The notes beneath the pieces are model-generated. The model saw nothing but the letters and a program-made list of their open reading frames with translations. It did not search any database and was not told the origin of the DNA. DNA of 64,000 nucleotides from Chrysogorgia sp. JL179-B06 (Eukaryota; Cnidaria; Anthozoa; Scleralcyonacea; Chrysogorgiidae), in assembly GCA_035772405.1 (NCBI GenBank), contig JAYKKM010000080.1, forward strand, positions 4,314,501 to 4,378,500, read 5' to 3'. Of the stretch, positions 10,852-19,551 are shown one piece after another. The position numbers and the translations under genes are program-made. Within the stretch, counting starts at the first letter, position 1, and every line of letters begins with the position of its first letter.

Positions 10852-11130
10852 TTAGGGTGACTTGTAATCTCTACTGAATGTCTTCCCATTGTGCTGTGTC
10901 GTCATGATCTGTCTTAATCGATCTCGAGTGTCTGACAATAGTAGTCTCAACTCTTTGGTCTCGTTTACCTGGATAATAAGGTTCTTACAGAGTACCGTCA
11001 ACGCTTCGTTGTGTTTCTTCTGGTTCTCGAAAAGTATCTCCAATACGTTATGTGTGTTTGTCTCCAGTGCGTCATGTTTAAGCTTCTCGTCTGCTTCCAT
11101 CGCTATCTCCTTCAAAGTTCTAGCACTCAT
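10852..11130 (-). CDS. Small coiled-coil protein (Polinton)
   Basis: 92 residues, almost wholly helical heptad-like sequence rich in Glu, Lys and Leu. Its C-terminal motif (QHNGKTFS) recurs in the next gene as QYDGKTFS, so the two are likely paralogues that differ by a membrane segment. Function is unknown. The start is preceded by GCACTATAGTTATG. Confidence 0.5.
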   Translation of the reverse strand: MSARTLKEIAMEADEKLKHDALETNTHNVLEILFENQKKHNEALTVLCKNLIIQVNETKELRLLLSDTRDRLRQIMTTQHNGKTFSRDYKSP

Positions 11131-11158
11131 AACTATAGTGCTGTATGTATAGTTATGT

Positions 11159-11575
11159 TTAGATCACTCTGTACACCAAGTACCCAACGGGTAACCCGAC
11201 AGCTCCGACGAATATCATTTGGTATTCTCTCATCTCATCAGAGGGTTTATAATAGTCTGATAACTCAGGCTCTTTACTAAATGTCTTCCCATCATACTGT
11301 ATCGTCAGTACTTGTCTTAGTTGATCCAGAGCGTGGTTCGTGTCGTTTATGTCTGCATTAGCATCTGACAACTGTTGTCTTAACTCCTGAACTTTGTCTC
11401 TCTGACGAATCTCATTCTCGTAGAACTTTTCTTTCGCTCTTGCGAGACTCTCCAATGCTTTGTTGTGTCTCTTTATCTCTGTCTCGTAGCCGGTGTGGTT
11501 TAGCTTGCTGAATATGAATCCAGCTCCTGCGAATGCTACAGCGTTGAACAAACCACCTGCTATCACACTAGCCAT
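11159..11575 (-). CDS. Coiled-coil protein with N- and C-terminal hydrophobic segments
   Basis: 138 residues. A hydrophobic N-terminus (about 2-22, Ala/Gly/Phe-rich) is followed by a central coiled coil (about 30-95), the QYDGKTFS motif shared with the gene at 10852, and a second hydrophobic segment near 122-138. This suggests a membrane-anchored rod, perhaps in a virion inner membrane or release step; that is inference. The start follows CGTAATATATAATG. Confidence 0.5.
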   Translation of the reverse strand: MASVIAGGLFNAVAFAGAGFIFSKLNHTGYETEIKRHNKALESLARAKEKFYENEIRQRDKVQELRQQLSDANADINDTNHALDQLRQVLTIQYDGKTFSKEPELSDYYKPSDEMREYQMIFVGAVGLPVGYLVYRVI

Positions 11576-11591
11576 TATATATTACGCTATG

Positions 11592-11825
11592 TTATTTTGA
11601 GAACGGGTCTACAGGTAAGTATTTCTTACTCTGTGCCCACTTGATAAGTAGCGTTGAGACACCTACAGCAGTCGCTAACTTTAGGGTGCCCTTCACTGAT
11701 TCGGGGGTACCCAACGGTTCTTTTAGTACTTTCTTTGATGCCATTGACACGGCTACGGCTCCAGCAGTCACGAGGGCTGCGTCGTATAGCTCGTTCATCA
11801 GTTCTTTTCTATCTATTGATGCCAT
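11592..11825 (-). CDS. Small two-helix membrane protein (Polinton)
   Basis: 77 residues with two hydrophobic stretches (about 14-30, LVTAGAVAVSMA; about 47-62, LKLATAVGVSTLLI) and a basic C-terminus. It lies 16 bp from its neighbour. The start follows CGTATAATATATG, one of the clearest copies of the shared motif. Function is unknown. Confidence 0.5.
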   Translation of the reverse strand: MASIDRKELMNELYDAALVTAGAVAVSMASKKVLKEPLGTPESVKGTLKLATAVGVSTLLIKWAQSKKYLPVDPFSK

Positions 11826-11842
11826 ATATTATACGATATGTT

Positions 11843-12142
11843 TTAATCGAGGCTGTCGAGTTTACGTGATGGTTTTATAACAACGGTCTTAGGCTCTTCG
11901 GTAACTACTTGTTTGTCTTGTCTCATCGTGTAATACAGTGAGCTAGCGGCTATTACCACTCCTATAGTGCCTATGACGTATCCGTAGTTAAAACTATCGT
12001 CCTCACTTATCACTCTCTCTCTCATCTTCCTCTCTTTGGCTGCTTTAGATATAGCAGCCAAGCGTTTGCCTGCCTCTACTCTCTTAGGGTCTTTGACCTT
12101 TGTTGTCGACGTTATAATGGGTACGGACTCGTTGTCAGTCAT
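11843..12142 (-). CDS. Small single-pass membrane protein with basic N-terminal region
   Basis: 99 residues. A Lys/Arg-rich N-terminal half (about 15-45) is followed by one transmembrane helix near 53-71 (YVIGTIGVVIAASSLYY) and a polar tail. The start follows CACGTATGGTATAGATG. Unknown function; one of a run of small membrane proteins in this cluster. Confidence 0.5.
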   Translation of the reverse strand: MTDNESVPIITSTTKVKDPKRVEAGKRLAAISKAAKERKMRERVISEDDSFNYGYVIGTIGVVIAASSLYYTMRQDKQVVTEEPKTVVIKPSRKLDSLD

Positions 12143-12223
12143 CTATACCATACGTGATATCTCGTCACAGACCATCTCACAGTCATCTCGCAGATCATCT
12201 AACAGGTCGTCTAACAGGTCGTA

Positions 12224-13030
12224 TCACAGATAGAGTATTCTGTGAAAGTATCTTTGGTGATTAGACAGTGTGGTTTCACTCTTAAATCTTCTATTACAAT
12301 ACTCACACAGAACCCTGGAGTCTCTCATATATGTCTCTATGAAATGTATTATCTCATGTTGGTCTGAGGATAATAATGTGTTGTACCCTTGTGATCTTAG
12401 TCTTCTTAATACCCTCATCTGGTTATTCCTAATAACCCCATTACCTTTCGGTGTTTTGAGCTCTATAGCAAATCCATTGTATCTCTTATGTAGTTGCGGA
12501 ACTATCAAATCTGGTTGTCCGCCACTGTAACCCTTCTTCCATCCGTCTATTCTTTTAGTAGATGTGTCTTGGTACTCTCCCAACCCTGGGATGACTATTG
12601 TTGGATGATACTCCCTAATATATTTAACTATATTATAATGCAAGTCTGTCTCGTTCATTATTGATAACTGGTTGCATTGTGTGTACTGACCCGTCTTTCT
12701 AATAGACGGTAGGACTTCTGTGAATACCCATTTTTGAAACTTCTTGGCTGACTCAAGTTTCGACGAGAAGACTAGAGAGTAAACTCCTGGCTCCGATATG
12801 AGTATCATGTTTGGTTGCAAATTTAAAGGGGGGCGTGATTCGCGCCCCCCTTCAAACACGTCTCGTTTGACCTTATATATATCGTCAACGTGTACACTGA
12901 TAGCCCACTTCGCGTTTTTATACCCTAGTGCCTTAGCGACTTCTTTTCCATGGAACCATACGTTGTCTCCATCTTTAATAGTCGTGACTGAATTGTTCTC
13001 AAAACTGAAATTTTCGACAAGGCTCGTCAT
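12224..13030 (-). CDS. Bro-N / VRR-NUC nuclease / zinc-finger fusion protein
   Basis: 268 residues. Residues 1-115 match a Bro-N domain (GKEVAKALGY, then a KFQKWVFTEVLPSIRKTG end), a DNA-binding module common in large DNA viruses and phages. Residues about 125-225 match a VRR-NUC nuclease (SGGQPDLIVP, AIELKTPKG, a conserved Gln in the following helix). The C-terminus is a C2H2 finger (Cys242, Cys245, His258, His263). VRR-NUC proteins cut branched or flapped DNA, so a role in resolving replication or integration intermediates is plausible. The frame is intact. The start follows AGTATATTATATATG. Confidence 0.75.
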   Translation of the reverse strand: MTSLVENFSFENNSVTTIKDGDNVWFHGKEVAKALGYKNAKWAISVHVDDIYKVKRDVFEGGRESRPPLNLQPNMILISEPGVYSLVFSSKLESAKKFQKWVFTEVLPSIRKTGQYTQCNQLSIMNETDLHYNIVKYIREYHPTIVIPGLGEYQDTSTKRIDGWKKGYSGGQPDLIVPQLHKRYNGFAIELKTPKGNGVIRNNQMRVLRRLRSQGYNTLLSSDQHEIIHFIETYMRDSRVLCEYCNRRFKSETTLSNHQRYFHRILYL

Positions 13031-13145
13031 ATATAATATACTGTGTGTAATATTATAAGTGACTCTGAGGTCCCAAAACGAGACCTCAGTTTTCGTCGTC
13101 TTTTACGCGGAAAACACCCTTGGTTCTTATGTGTAGACCTGTGTC

Positions 13146-13658
13146 TTAAGGGAGGTCGGAACCGGACCCCCCTTGTGTCTCGTATACTTTATTGTACCTT
13201 TTCACCATTCCATTGATTGGTGGGCATAAGTCAGTCACATTATCGTCCAACACTTTAACGTCTGAAAGAAACATTGACTCGTTGTAAGGAAGACCTCTAA
13301 GATACGATCTTAGTTGTGTCAGTATCTTTTTGTAGCTAGTGTGTGCGAACTTACAATGCTCCACTCTACTCGTCAGATTGGATTTAGCCAAGTAGCCTTG
13401 AATGACCACGCCAGGACCACTAATACAAGCAATAATTATAGGGTTAACAGTTACCGATCCAGCTACAATCCCTACTGTTGTTAACCCTATGCTAGTCATG
13501 TTCAACGATAGTCTAACTTTCTTCAACCTCTTATATTTCCATTTGTAACAGGCTTCTAGCTTGTGGTAGTACGCGTACAAGCGTTTGAGCTCTAGTGTCT
13601 CCTCCTCTGACATGTCCTTTGATATGTGATCGAAAACAATAACTGACTTCTTCTTCAT
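13146..13658 (-). CDS. Two-helix membrane protein with SLATT-like layout
   Basis: 170 residues. A charged, Tyr-rich helix (about 22-50) comes first, then two adjacent hydrophobic helices (about 52-70 and 73-90, with a Pro-Gly turn). A long amphipathic helix follows with repeated aromatic and Leu positions, then a short tail. This order is that of SLATT two-TM domains, known as predicted membrane effectors in prokaryotic defence systems. The assignment is by layout only and needs profile comparison. The start follows GTAAGATATATG. Confidence 0.4.
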   Translation of the reverse strand: MKKKSVIVFDHISKDMSEEETLELKRLYAYYHKLEACYKWKYKRLKKVRLSLNMTSIGLTTVGIVAGSVTVNPIIIACISGPGVVIQGYLAKSNLTSRVEHCKFAHTSYKKILTQLRSYLRGLPYNESMFLSDVKVLDDNVTDLCPPINGMVKRYNKVYETQGGSGSDLP

Positions 13659-13663
13659 ATATC

Positions 13664-14617
13664 TTACTTTATATTATACTCATCCATCATCTTCCCACCA
13701 ACTACTAGCACGTCTCGGTTCGTCATGTAGCCAGAGACTATCTTCATACCGTAGAACTCTATCAGAGACGGGTACGCGTAGGGTGCGAGCAACGACTTTG
13801 GTCGATGTATTGCAAATATTGTTCCATAGGGATACCCTATCTCGTTATAGTTAGCTGTGAAGTCTGAGTCTGTCGACCTTATGTTGTTGACTCTAACATG
13901 CGAGTTACCCATCTGCCAATGTATTGATATCATGTGTCTCTTAGTGGTGTCGATACTATTTGGTATTGTACACGTGTACTCCTTTGCTGGGAGGCCACCA
14001 CCAAACGACAACTTATCAGTTGTACCACCTTTATATCCGATGAACTTGTCCCAAGAACCATCATCGTTTGAGATAATCGCCTCCCAATCTGCTGTAGACA
14101 CCCTCTTGGCTAACCTCGATACCACGAAAACGGATATGTCACAGTACTGAATACGTGGACAGTTAAAGTGCATTCCAACCTCTAGTTGATATTGAGTTAT
14201 TGTAGGGGATAGGAAGCTATGACCACTGTCAGTACCAATAATAGGACCATAGGATTGAACACTTTGCACTAGTGTGTTTCCAATGTCTTTCACTTTATTT
14301 GTCCCACTGTGGTAAAACTGCGTCATGTCTGCGTTCGCGGTGTGCTTTGTGATGTTAAAATCGAGTAGAACGTTATAGGACTGCACTTTAAAGTATTGTG
14401 ATAAGTACACGGACTCCAACACTTTTTTACTGATAGCGTCCAAATCATCGACTGGATCTGCTATGTTTTTTAGTGCCCTGAGCGCCATATCTATATCTCC
14501 AGACATCCTCCCACCGCTCACGCTTAGTTTAGGGTCATTGTCTAGATGTCTCTTCGCTCTTCTTAATATTTTGTCGCTCTCGTAGTCTCTGTCCTCAAAT
14601 CCATAACTTAGACTCAT
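13664..14617 (-). CDS. Tail-fibre-motif protein (putative virion fibre or spike)
   Basis: About 317 residues using the ATG at 14617; an in-frame ATG at 14632 would overlap the next gene. Residues 35-68 read GGRMSGDIDM, then an N-I-A-D-P segment, then DLDAISKKVLE. This is the classic phage tail-fibre pattern (a GGxMxGDIDM motif, about ten residues, x-DP, D-x-DA-x-x-K). The C-terminal 200 residues are beta-rich and Gly/Ser/Tyr-rich, as expected for a knob. The protein probably sits on the virion surface; it is described, not proven. The start follows GTTATAACATAATG. Confidence 0.55.
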   Translation of the reverse strand: MSLSYGFEDRDYESDKILRRAKRHLDNDPKLSVSGGRMSGDIDMALRALKNIADPVDDLDAISKKVLESVYLSQYFKVQSYNVLLDFNITKHTANADMTQFYHSGTNKVKDIGNTLVQSVQSYGPIIGTDSGHSFLSPTITQYQLEVGMHFNCPRIQYCDISVFVVSRLAKRVSTADWEAIISNDDGSWDKFIGYKGGTTDKLSFGGGLPAKEYTCTIPNSIDTTKRHMISIHWQMGNSHVRVNNIRSTDSDFTANYNEIGYPYGTIFAIHRPKSLLAPYAYPSLIEFYGMKIVSGYMTNRDVLVVGGKMMDEYNIK

Positions 14618-14621
14618 TATG

Positions 14622-15095
14622 TTATAACACATATTTGCTCACTAAATAGCCAGACACAGCGGAAGCCCCTAGAACTAGCCACAACTCTGTCGCGTTGCTA
14701 TCTCGTGTCACCTCCAGACGATATTCTTGGTGTGTCACGTTTGGTGTTGCCATGCGATGTGCCACCTTTGGTGGCTTGTCGAGTGTCTCCAGGTGCTCTC
14801 CACCTTCCTGGTGTGCCACGTTTGGTGTTGTCAGACGATGCGTCACCTTTGGTTGTTTGTCAAGTGTCTCCAGGTGCTCTCCACCTTCCTGGTGAGCTTT
14901 CTTAACCTCCATCGTTGGTGCGTAGTTTAGCCCACTATTTACTCCAAACTTCATACTCTGTGTAGCAGTCTTTAGCAGGTTGTTGTACCCAGCGATTTTG
15001 TTTTTGAGGATTACCACGTTACTTGGCATTAACCATGTAGACGGTGATAGTGCTAGATTTTGGACAACGTTAGTGTCTCTAATCGACTTGTTCAT
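14622..15095 (-). CDS. Repeat-containing protein with C-terminal membrane anchor
   Basis: 157 residues. Two near-identical tandem units of 27 residues (HQEGGEHLETLDK, PKV, HR, TPNV) lie at about 68-121. A C-terminal hydrophobic helix (LWLVLGASAVSGYLV) follows. Its ATG overlaps the stop of the upstream gene by 4 bp (ATGA), so translation or transcription may be coupled, and no TATA motif is seen here. Function is unknown. Confidence 0.5.
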   Translation of the reverse strand: MNKSIRDTNVVQNLALSPSTWLMPSNVVILKNKIAGYNNLLKTATQSMKFGVNSGLNYAPTMEVKKAHQEGGEHLETLDKQPKVTHRLTTPNVAHQEGGEHLETLDKPPKVAHRMATPNVTHQEYRLEVTRDSNATELWLVLGASAVSGYLVSKYVL

Positions 15096-16346
15096 GTTGA
15101 GAATCCACGTGACACGTCATAGTTTATAACGCTATCCTCCACCAGCTTTCTAGACTCTTGTTGAGTCTCTAGACTGCCTGCAGAACCACCAACGACTGAC
15201 ACACGCGTTCTAGCTTGTGCGCCAAGTGTAGAGTAAACGAAGGCCTCTATAGACTGATTTAGATATTGTCGCCCAATGTTGGTGAGACCGTTCGACACCA
15301 GAGGAACGTATCGTTTGTAGTCGTTCTTAACGTCGTTAATCGTGAAGACTCTCTCCTCACCTGTTGTACCATCAGCAAGAACTTTACCGTGGTAGTAATG
15401 TTTTCTAGGGATCTTGTCTGTTTTACCATACAATTCTCCAGCGTCAAACTCTCTACTTATCGATCTCATACTCTCACCACCTTCCATCCTTCTTAGAAGT
15501 CTTCTAACAGTAAAGTACAGATGGAACCTCATCACACTTGTGATAACAGGGTGGACTTCTTGTGAGGGTGACAAGTGTTGCAACGACACTCCGCAACAGA
15601 AACTTGCACAATACGTTGCAAACACAACCCTATAGTAGCTCTCGTTGTCGTCCCACTTTGACTTTGTCTTTGACGTGACGATTTGTAAGATTGGTAGCTT
15701 TGAGAGAAAGTAGCTCTTCTGATTAACGAAGATTCTAAAGTTGTTCACTGGATAGTTCAACACGTTTTCCGTTGGATAGCCATCCCAAAGTCCCCAATGG
15801 TTCTTGCGACCTTTTGATAGTGGTTGGATAGTTCCACCAGAGAGCCATATTATTGGGAACTTGCTATTGTGCAGCCACTTCCACATACTCTTGTCATTTT
15901 TAAATATAGCGTTGGTAATATTAGTCGACAATATGTCGTTGTTGACGAAGTAGACATCGACCCTTGTCACGTCACCTTGTCGTGTTTGGATAGGCTCAAA
16001 ACAAAACTTGGTCAGTGTGGCGTAAGGATACTTTTTTACGAAGTCCAACTTGGCCTTCTTGATAGCGTCTCTTGAGTTCTTAGTCGCTTTGTCATAGTTC
16101 TCACCATAATAACGTCTGATCAACGTCTCGAAGTCCACTGGTTTGTTTAACGTCTCCACTGGTTTGTTTATAGTTAGATACTTAGTATACTCCGGGTTAC
16201 TCTTAAACCTACTCGAGTCTACACTAACGTCACCAATATTGGTTTTCGTCACGAAGAATATATGTATATGCATATTGTCGTCAACGTCAAGAAAAAAACC
16301 TATTCTTATCAGCATAAGGATACTTTCTCTTGAACGCATCCATCAT
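15092..16346 (-). pseudogene. Large unknown Polinton protein, about 415 aa, N-terminal frame break
   Basis: The long open frame starts at 16339. However, an ATGATG at 16346/16343, directly after the promoter-like GGTATGTTATG, opens a different frame that reaches the same coding sequence only across the A7 run at 16292-16298. The real start is therefore probably 16346, with one base too many in that run. The body is mixed alpha/beta with no motif I can name; a Cys-rich hydrophobic stretch (FATYCASFCCGVSLQHL) lies mid-protein. It is the first gene of the minus cluster and divergent from the penton gene. Confidence 0.55.
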
Positions 16347-16363
16347 AACATACCGTACGTTAT
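16347..16363. promoter_or_regulatory. 17-bp bidirectional promoter-like gap with palindromic core CGTACG
   Basis: Only 17 bp separate the divergent starts at 16346 (-) and 16364 (+). The gap reads AACATACCGTACGTTAT, a near-palindrome around CGTACG with TATA-like flanks on both sides. Both strands thus present the same kind of start-proximal motif seen before the other genes of the element. Confidence 0.45.
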
Positions 16364-17009
16364 ATGAGAGTAGTAGTATTGATTAGTGGTTCAACGAAAA
16401 CTATAGACCTACCAGAGTCAATTCTAACAACTAACTCGGACCCTCACATATTGGTGAAGAAGGCAACCATCTTTTGGGATTACGTTAACGTAACCACAGC
16501 TAACAACAAGATAACTTATAACAGTAGTGACCACATTTTTAGCACTGGGTATCACACCTTTAAAATGATCACCGACGACTTGGGAGAGTTAGGAGACGTC
16601 AAGCTAGTAGCTAATAGATATGACTCAACGTGTACGATAACAACTGATCAACAAATAGAACTGTTTAAATTTGGACAACTTTTAGGATTTGACGAAAACA
16701 CTACAATAGCCACCACAAAAAACCAGTCCTAACGTTGTGAACGTTAACAGAGGACTGAAATACATACAAGTAACGTCTAGTATCGTGGACAGATCTAATA
16801 ACATAGTTAATGGTAACAAAAGTGACTGTATCGCAGTACTGCCAATAACTAGCACGCAGACACTCAAAGGCTCTGTACAACATTTTGGTGTTGGGTCGAA
16901 AATCCCAATAAACAAAGGAGTCATCAACCAACTAGAGTTCAAGATAACAGATCAGGATGATAACAGTGTTAACGTTGGTAACGTGCTATTAGATTTACAC
17001 ATCACGTAG
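16364..17009 (+). pseudogene. Putative minor capsid (penton) protein, frame broken
   Basis: The first part (16364-16732, 122 residues) and second part (to 17009, about 90 residues) form one beta-rich protein of about 215 residues. The frame changes at the A6 run 16717-16722, consistent with one extra A. A single jelly-roll-sized protein next to the integrase and upstream of the capsid gene is the usual place for the Polinton minor capsid protein. The assignment rests on size, beta content and position. The second part has no ATG near its beginning, supporting a broken single gene. Confidence 0.55.
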
Positions 17010-17014
17010 TGTAT

Positions 17015-18094
17015 ATGGAGCAAGAACTAAGAGATATTTACTACAACCCATCAACTGGTTACCAATCTGCTGAGAGGCTGTACCAAAAGGCACAAGAAGA
17101 CGGTCTAAACGTTAGTAGGGCAAAGATAAAGGATTGGCTAAAATCTCAAGACACGTACACCAGGTACAAACCAGTTGTTAAGAAACACAAGTTTAGACAA
17201 ACGTTTGTTGACTATCTTGGTGAGCAGATACAGATGGACTTGGTCGACATGGGTAAGTACAAACACAAGAACAACGGATACTACTGGATACTAACAGCCA
17301 CTGAGGTCCTTAGTAGGTATGCTTTCGCAATACCTGTCTACAGGAAAGATACGAAAAACATGACTAAGGCTGTCACAGAGTTACTAGAGAAGGCTAAGGT
17401 TAGATTTGGTGAGTATCCAAAGCTGGCTCAGTTTGACGATGGTAAGGAATTCTACAACGTTGGTGTAAAGGATCTATTGGATAAACACGACGTGAAATAC
17501 TTCAGCACAAACTCTGATAAAAAGGCAGCAGTCGTGGAACGGTTTAATAGAACACTCAAGACGTCTATGTGGAAATACTTCTACAGTAAGGGAACGTACA
17601 AGTGGATTGATATCTTGGACCAGCTCGTTGAGAATTACAACAATACTAAACATAGTACCACACTTATGAAACCTAAAGATGTGAGCAATAAAAACGAAAA
17701 CGAAGTATGGACGACGTTGTTCGGACACCATTTCGGTGACTACCCACTACCAAAGTTTAAAGTAGGTGAGACTGTCAGGATATCAAAGTACAAGAGCATA
17801 TTCGCGAAAGAGTACGAGGCTAACTTCACTGAGGAGCTATTCAAAGTGACAAAGGTCATACGTGGTGACCCTACCGTGTACGAGATAGAGGACCATGAAG
17901 GGGAACCCATCATTGGTAAGTTTTATGAGGAAGAGTTGTCAGCTGTTGATAAAAAAGACGACGTATACAAAGTTGAGAAGATACTAAAGAGAAAGAAGGT
18001 GGGAGGTAAGAAGATGGCTTTGGTTAAGTGGCTTGGCTATGACAGTAAACATAACTCATGGATACCAGAGAGCGATATTCAAAATATCGAGTAG
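17015..18094 (+). CDS. INT: Retroviral-like (rve) integrase with chromodomain
   Basis: 359 residues from ATG 17015 (TATATGGAG). An N-terminal helical region is followed by the RNase-H-fold core with Asp75 (QMDLVDM), Asp141 (QFDDGKEF) and Glu175 (VVERFNRT), a DDE triad with the 33-residue D-E spacing usual for this family. An SH3-like region comes next. The chromodomain at about 312-358 (VEKILKRKK, VKWLGYDSKHNSWIP) may steer insertion to marked chromatin. It joins element ends to host DNA and makes the 6-bp duplication. The frame and triad are intact. Confidence 0.93.
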   Translation: MEQELRDIYYNPSTGYQSAERLYQKAQEDGLNVSRAKIKDWLKSQDTYTRYKPVVKKHKFRQTFVDYLGEQIQMDLVDMGKYKHKNNGYYWILTATEVLSRYAFAIPVYRKDTKNMTKAVTELLEKAKVRFGEYPKLAQFDDGKEFYNVGVKDLLDKHDVKYFSTNSDKKAAVVERFNRTLKTSMWKYFYSKGTYKWIDILDQLVENYNNTKHSTTLMKPKDVSNKNENEVWTTLFGHHFGDYPLPKFKVGETVRISKYKSIFAKEYEANFTEELFKVTKVIRGDPTVYEIEDHEGEPIIGKFYEEELSAVDKKDDVYKVEKILKRKKVGGKKMALVKWLGYDSKHNSWIPESDIQNIE

Positions 18095-18100
18095 TATATA

Positions 18101-19531
18101 ATGGCTGAAGGAGGGTTCGATGAAATCGAAATGCAAAAGATTGACGAGTTTAAGGAGTATACGGACAAGAGGTTAGAAAAAGAGTTTGAGATGCTCGAAG
18201 CTATTGATCCCACAGAATATGATACAACGTCAGAAAATACTGGTGTGAGAGGTAGAATCACCAGGGTGAAACTCGAACTAGAGAGGAGAGACATAGCAAA
18301 TAGAGTACAAGACAGAGTCAAATATGCGGAGACATTATTCACAGGCGGAAAAGATGGTAAAACAGTGTTAATCACTAGTAAGGGTAGTAGTGTCACCGCC
18401 CCAGCAGTAGTGTTTGCTGAACCGGCAACATACGGTGATGTCCACGACGAGAGCTTCAATTTAGCTTTCGAAGAGGAGAACGAAATCAAAAGAAGACTGA
18501 AAGAACTAAAAGGAGACAATAAAAAGTTAGTAATAAACGGTGTAAAAAGAACCAATCTAATAAATAGAAAAATACATAGGTTGTATAAAAAAAGACTAAG
18601 TCATGACGATGTGTCAAGGAATATAGTCAATAGGTCATATGTGACACCCTCAGGTTCTATTCTTTTCAAACCGGTAGGAGAAGACGGTGAATATTTAAAA
18701 CCTAAACTAATACTAAAACCTGGAAAAAACGGTTTAATCTACAGTACAGACACTAAAAGTAAGAGTGCGATTGAGCAGTTTAAGAAGTTAGTTGAACAAA
18801 TCCCCGACACAACAACAACTGACGCTAGAACAGTAGACACCCTAACAACTGACGATATAACAGAAGACACCACAGTTTCAAGTGAAGACTTCCCAGTAAT
18901 TGAAACAGAAGCGAACCAAGATAACGTATTTGGGTTAACAGAAAAAAAAAGTAGCGAGTTAAGAGGCGTCCTAAACTCAAGTGATACAATCGATCCAGAC
19001 ACTAGACCACAATTTCTAAGAGCACAAGCTGACTATTTTCAGGACGCTATTAACAAGACTGTGGACCTTCTCAACAGAGAGGAAGTTGGTTCCACAGAGG
19101 AGCTCGAGTTGAACGAACGATTGGTAGGTCTCAAGACAGCTAGGGACCGAACCTTAGACCAACTCGAACGTGAGGAGGTTAGAGAACAACAAGAAGAGGA
19201 CATCACTAGGTTACAAAAAATAAAGGAGTGGTTTAAAGAAAACTGGCTACTAGCCTCATCTATGGGAATAACCATAGCCTCTTTTATCACCACAATCATA
19301 ATATCTGCTAGAAGTGTTGTCTTCAAAGGTGGTCAAGCACTTGGGAAATTAGGGAAAGCTATAGCTAATCTAGCCACAAATGCTGGTCCTCTACTGGCTG
19401 GACTGCTAAACATGGTGGCGACTGTGCTAAAGTGGGGAGCTGCAGGTATATCTTGGTTAGCGTCTAATTTATGGATCCTAGCGATAGCACTAGCTTGGTT
19501 CGTCTACGATCAGTACAAACAGAGGAAATAA
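18101..19531 (+). CDS. 476-aa Polinton protein with hydrophobic C-terminus
   Basis: Residues 1-375 are hydrophilic, with acidic and coiled-coil-like stretches and a Thr/Asp-rich linker (about 240-270). The last 100 residues hold at least three hydrophobic helices (SMGITIASFITTIIIS; AGPLLAGLLNMVATVL; WILAIALAWFVY). It lies between integrase and capsid. It may be an internal, membrane-active virion protein, which is inference. The frame is intact. The start follows GTAGTATATAATG. Confidence 0.6.
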   Translation: MAEGGFDEIEMQKIDEFKEYTDKRLEKEFEMLEAIDPTEYDTTSENTGVRGRITRVKLELERRDIANRVQDRVKYAETLFTGGKDGKTVLITSKGSSVTAPAVVFAEPATYGDVHDESFNLAFEEENEIKRRLKELKGDNKKLVINGVKRTNLINRKIHRLYKKRLSHDDVSRNIVNRSYVTPSGSILFKPVGEDGEYLKPKLILKPGKNGLIYSTDTKSKSAIEQFKKLVEQIPDTTTTDARTVDTLTTDDITEDTTVSSEDFPVIETEANQDNVFGLTEKKSSELRGVLNSSDTIDPDTRPQFLRAQADYFQDAINKTVDLLNREEVGSTEELELNERLVGLKTARDRTLDQLEREEVREQQEEDITRLQKIKEWFKENWLLASSMGITIASFITTIIISARSVVFKGGQALGKLGKAIANLATNAGPLLAGLLNMVATVLKWGAAGISWLASNLWILAIALAWFVYDQYKQRK

Positions 19532-19551
19532 AACACGTGTTATGATATAGC

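Noticed and set aside
16715..16740. A-AAA-AAC slippery heptamer at the break in the penton gene, suggesting programmed -1 frameshifting
   Set aside because: A -1 shift there meets a stop after five codons; the downstream coding sequence is in the +1 frame. One surplus A in the run explains it better.
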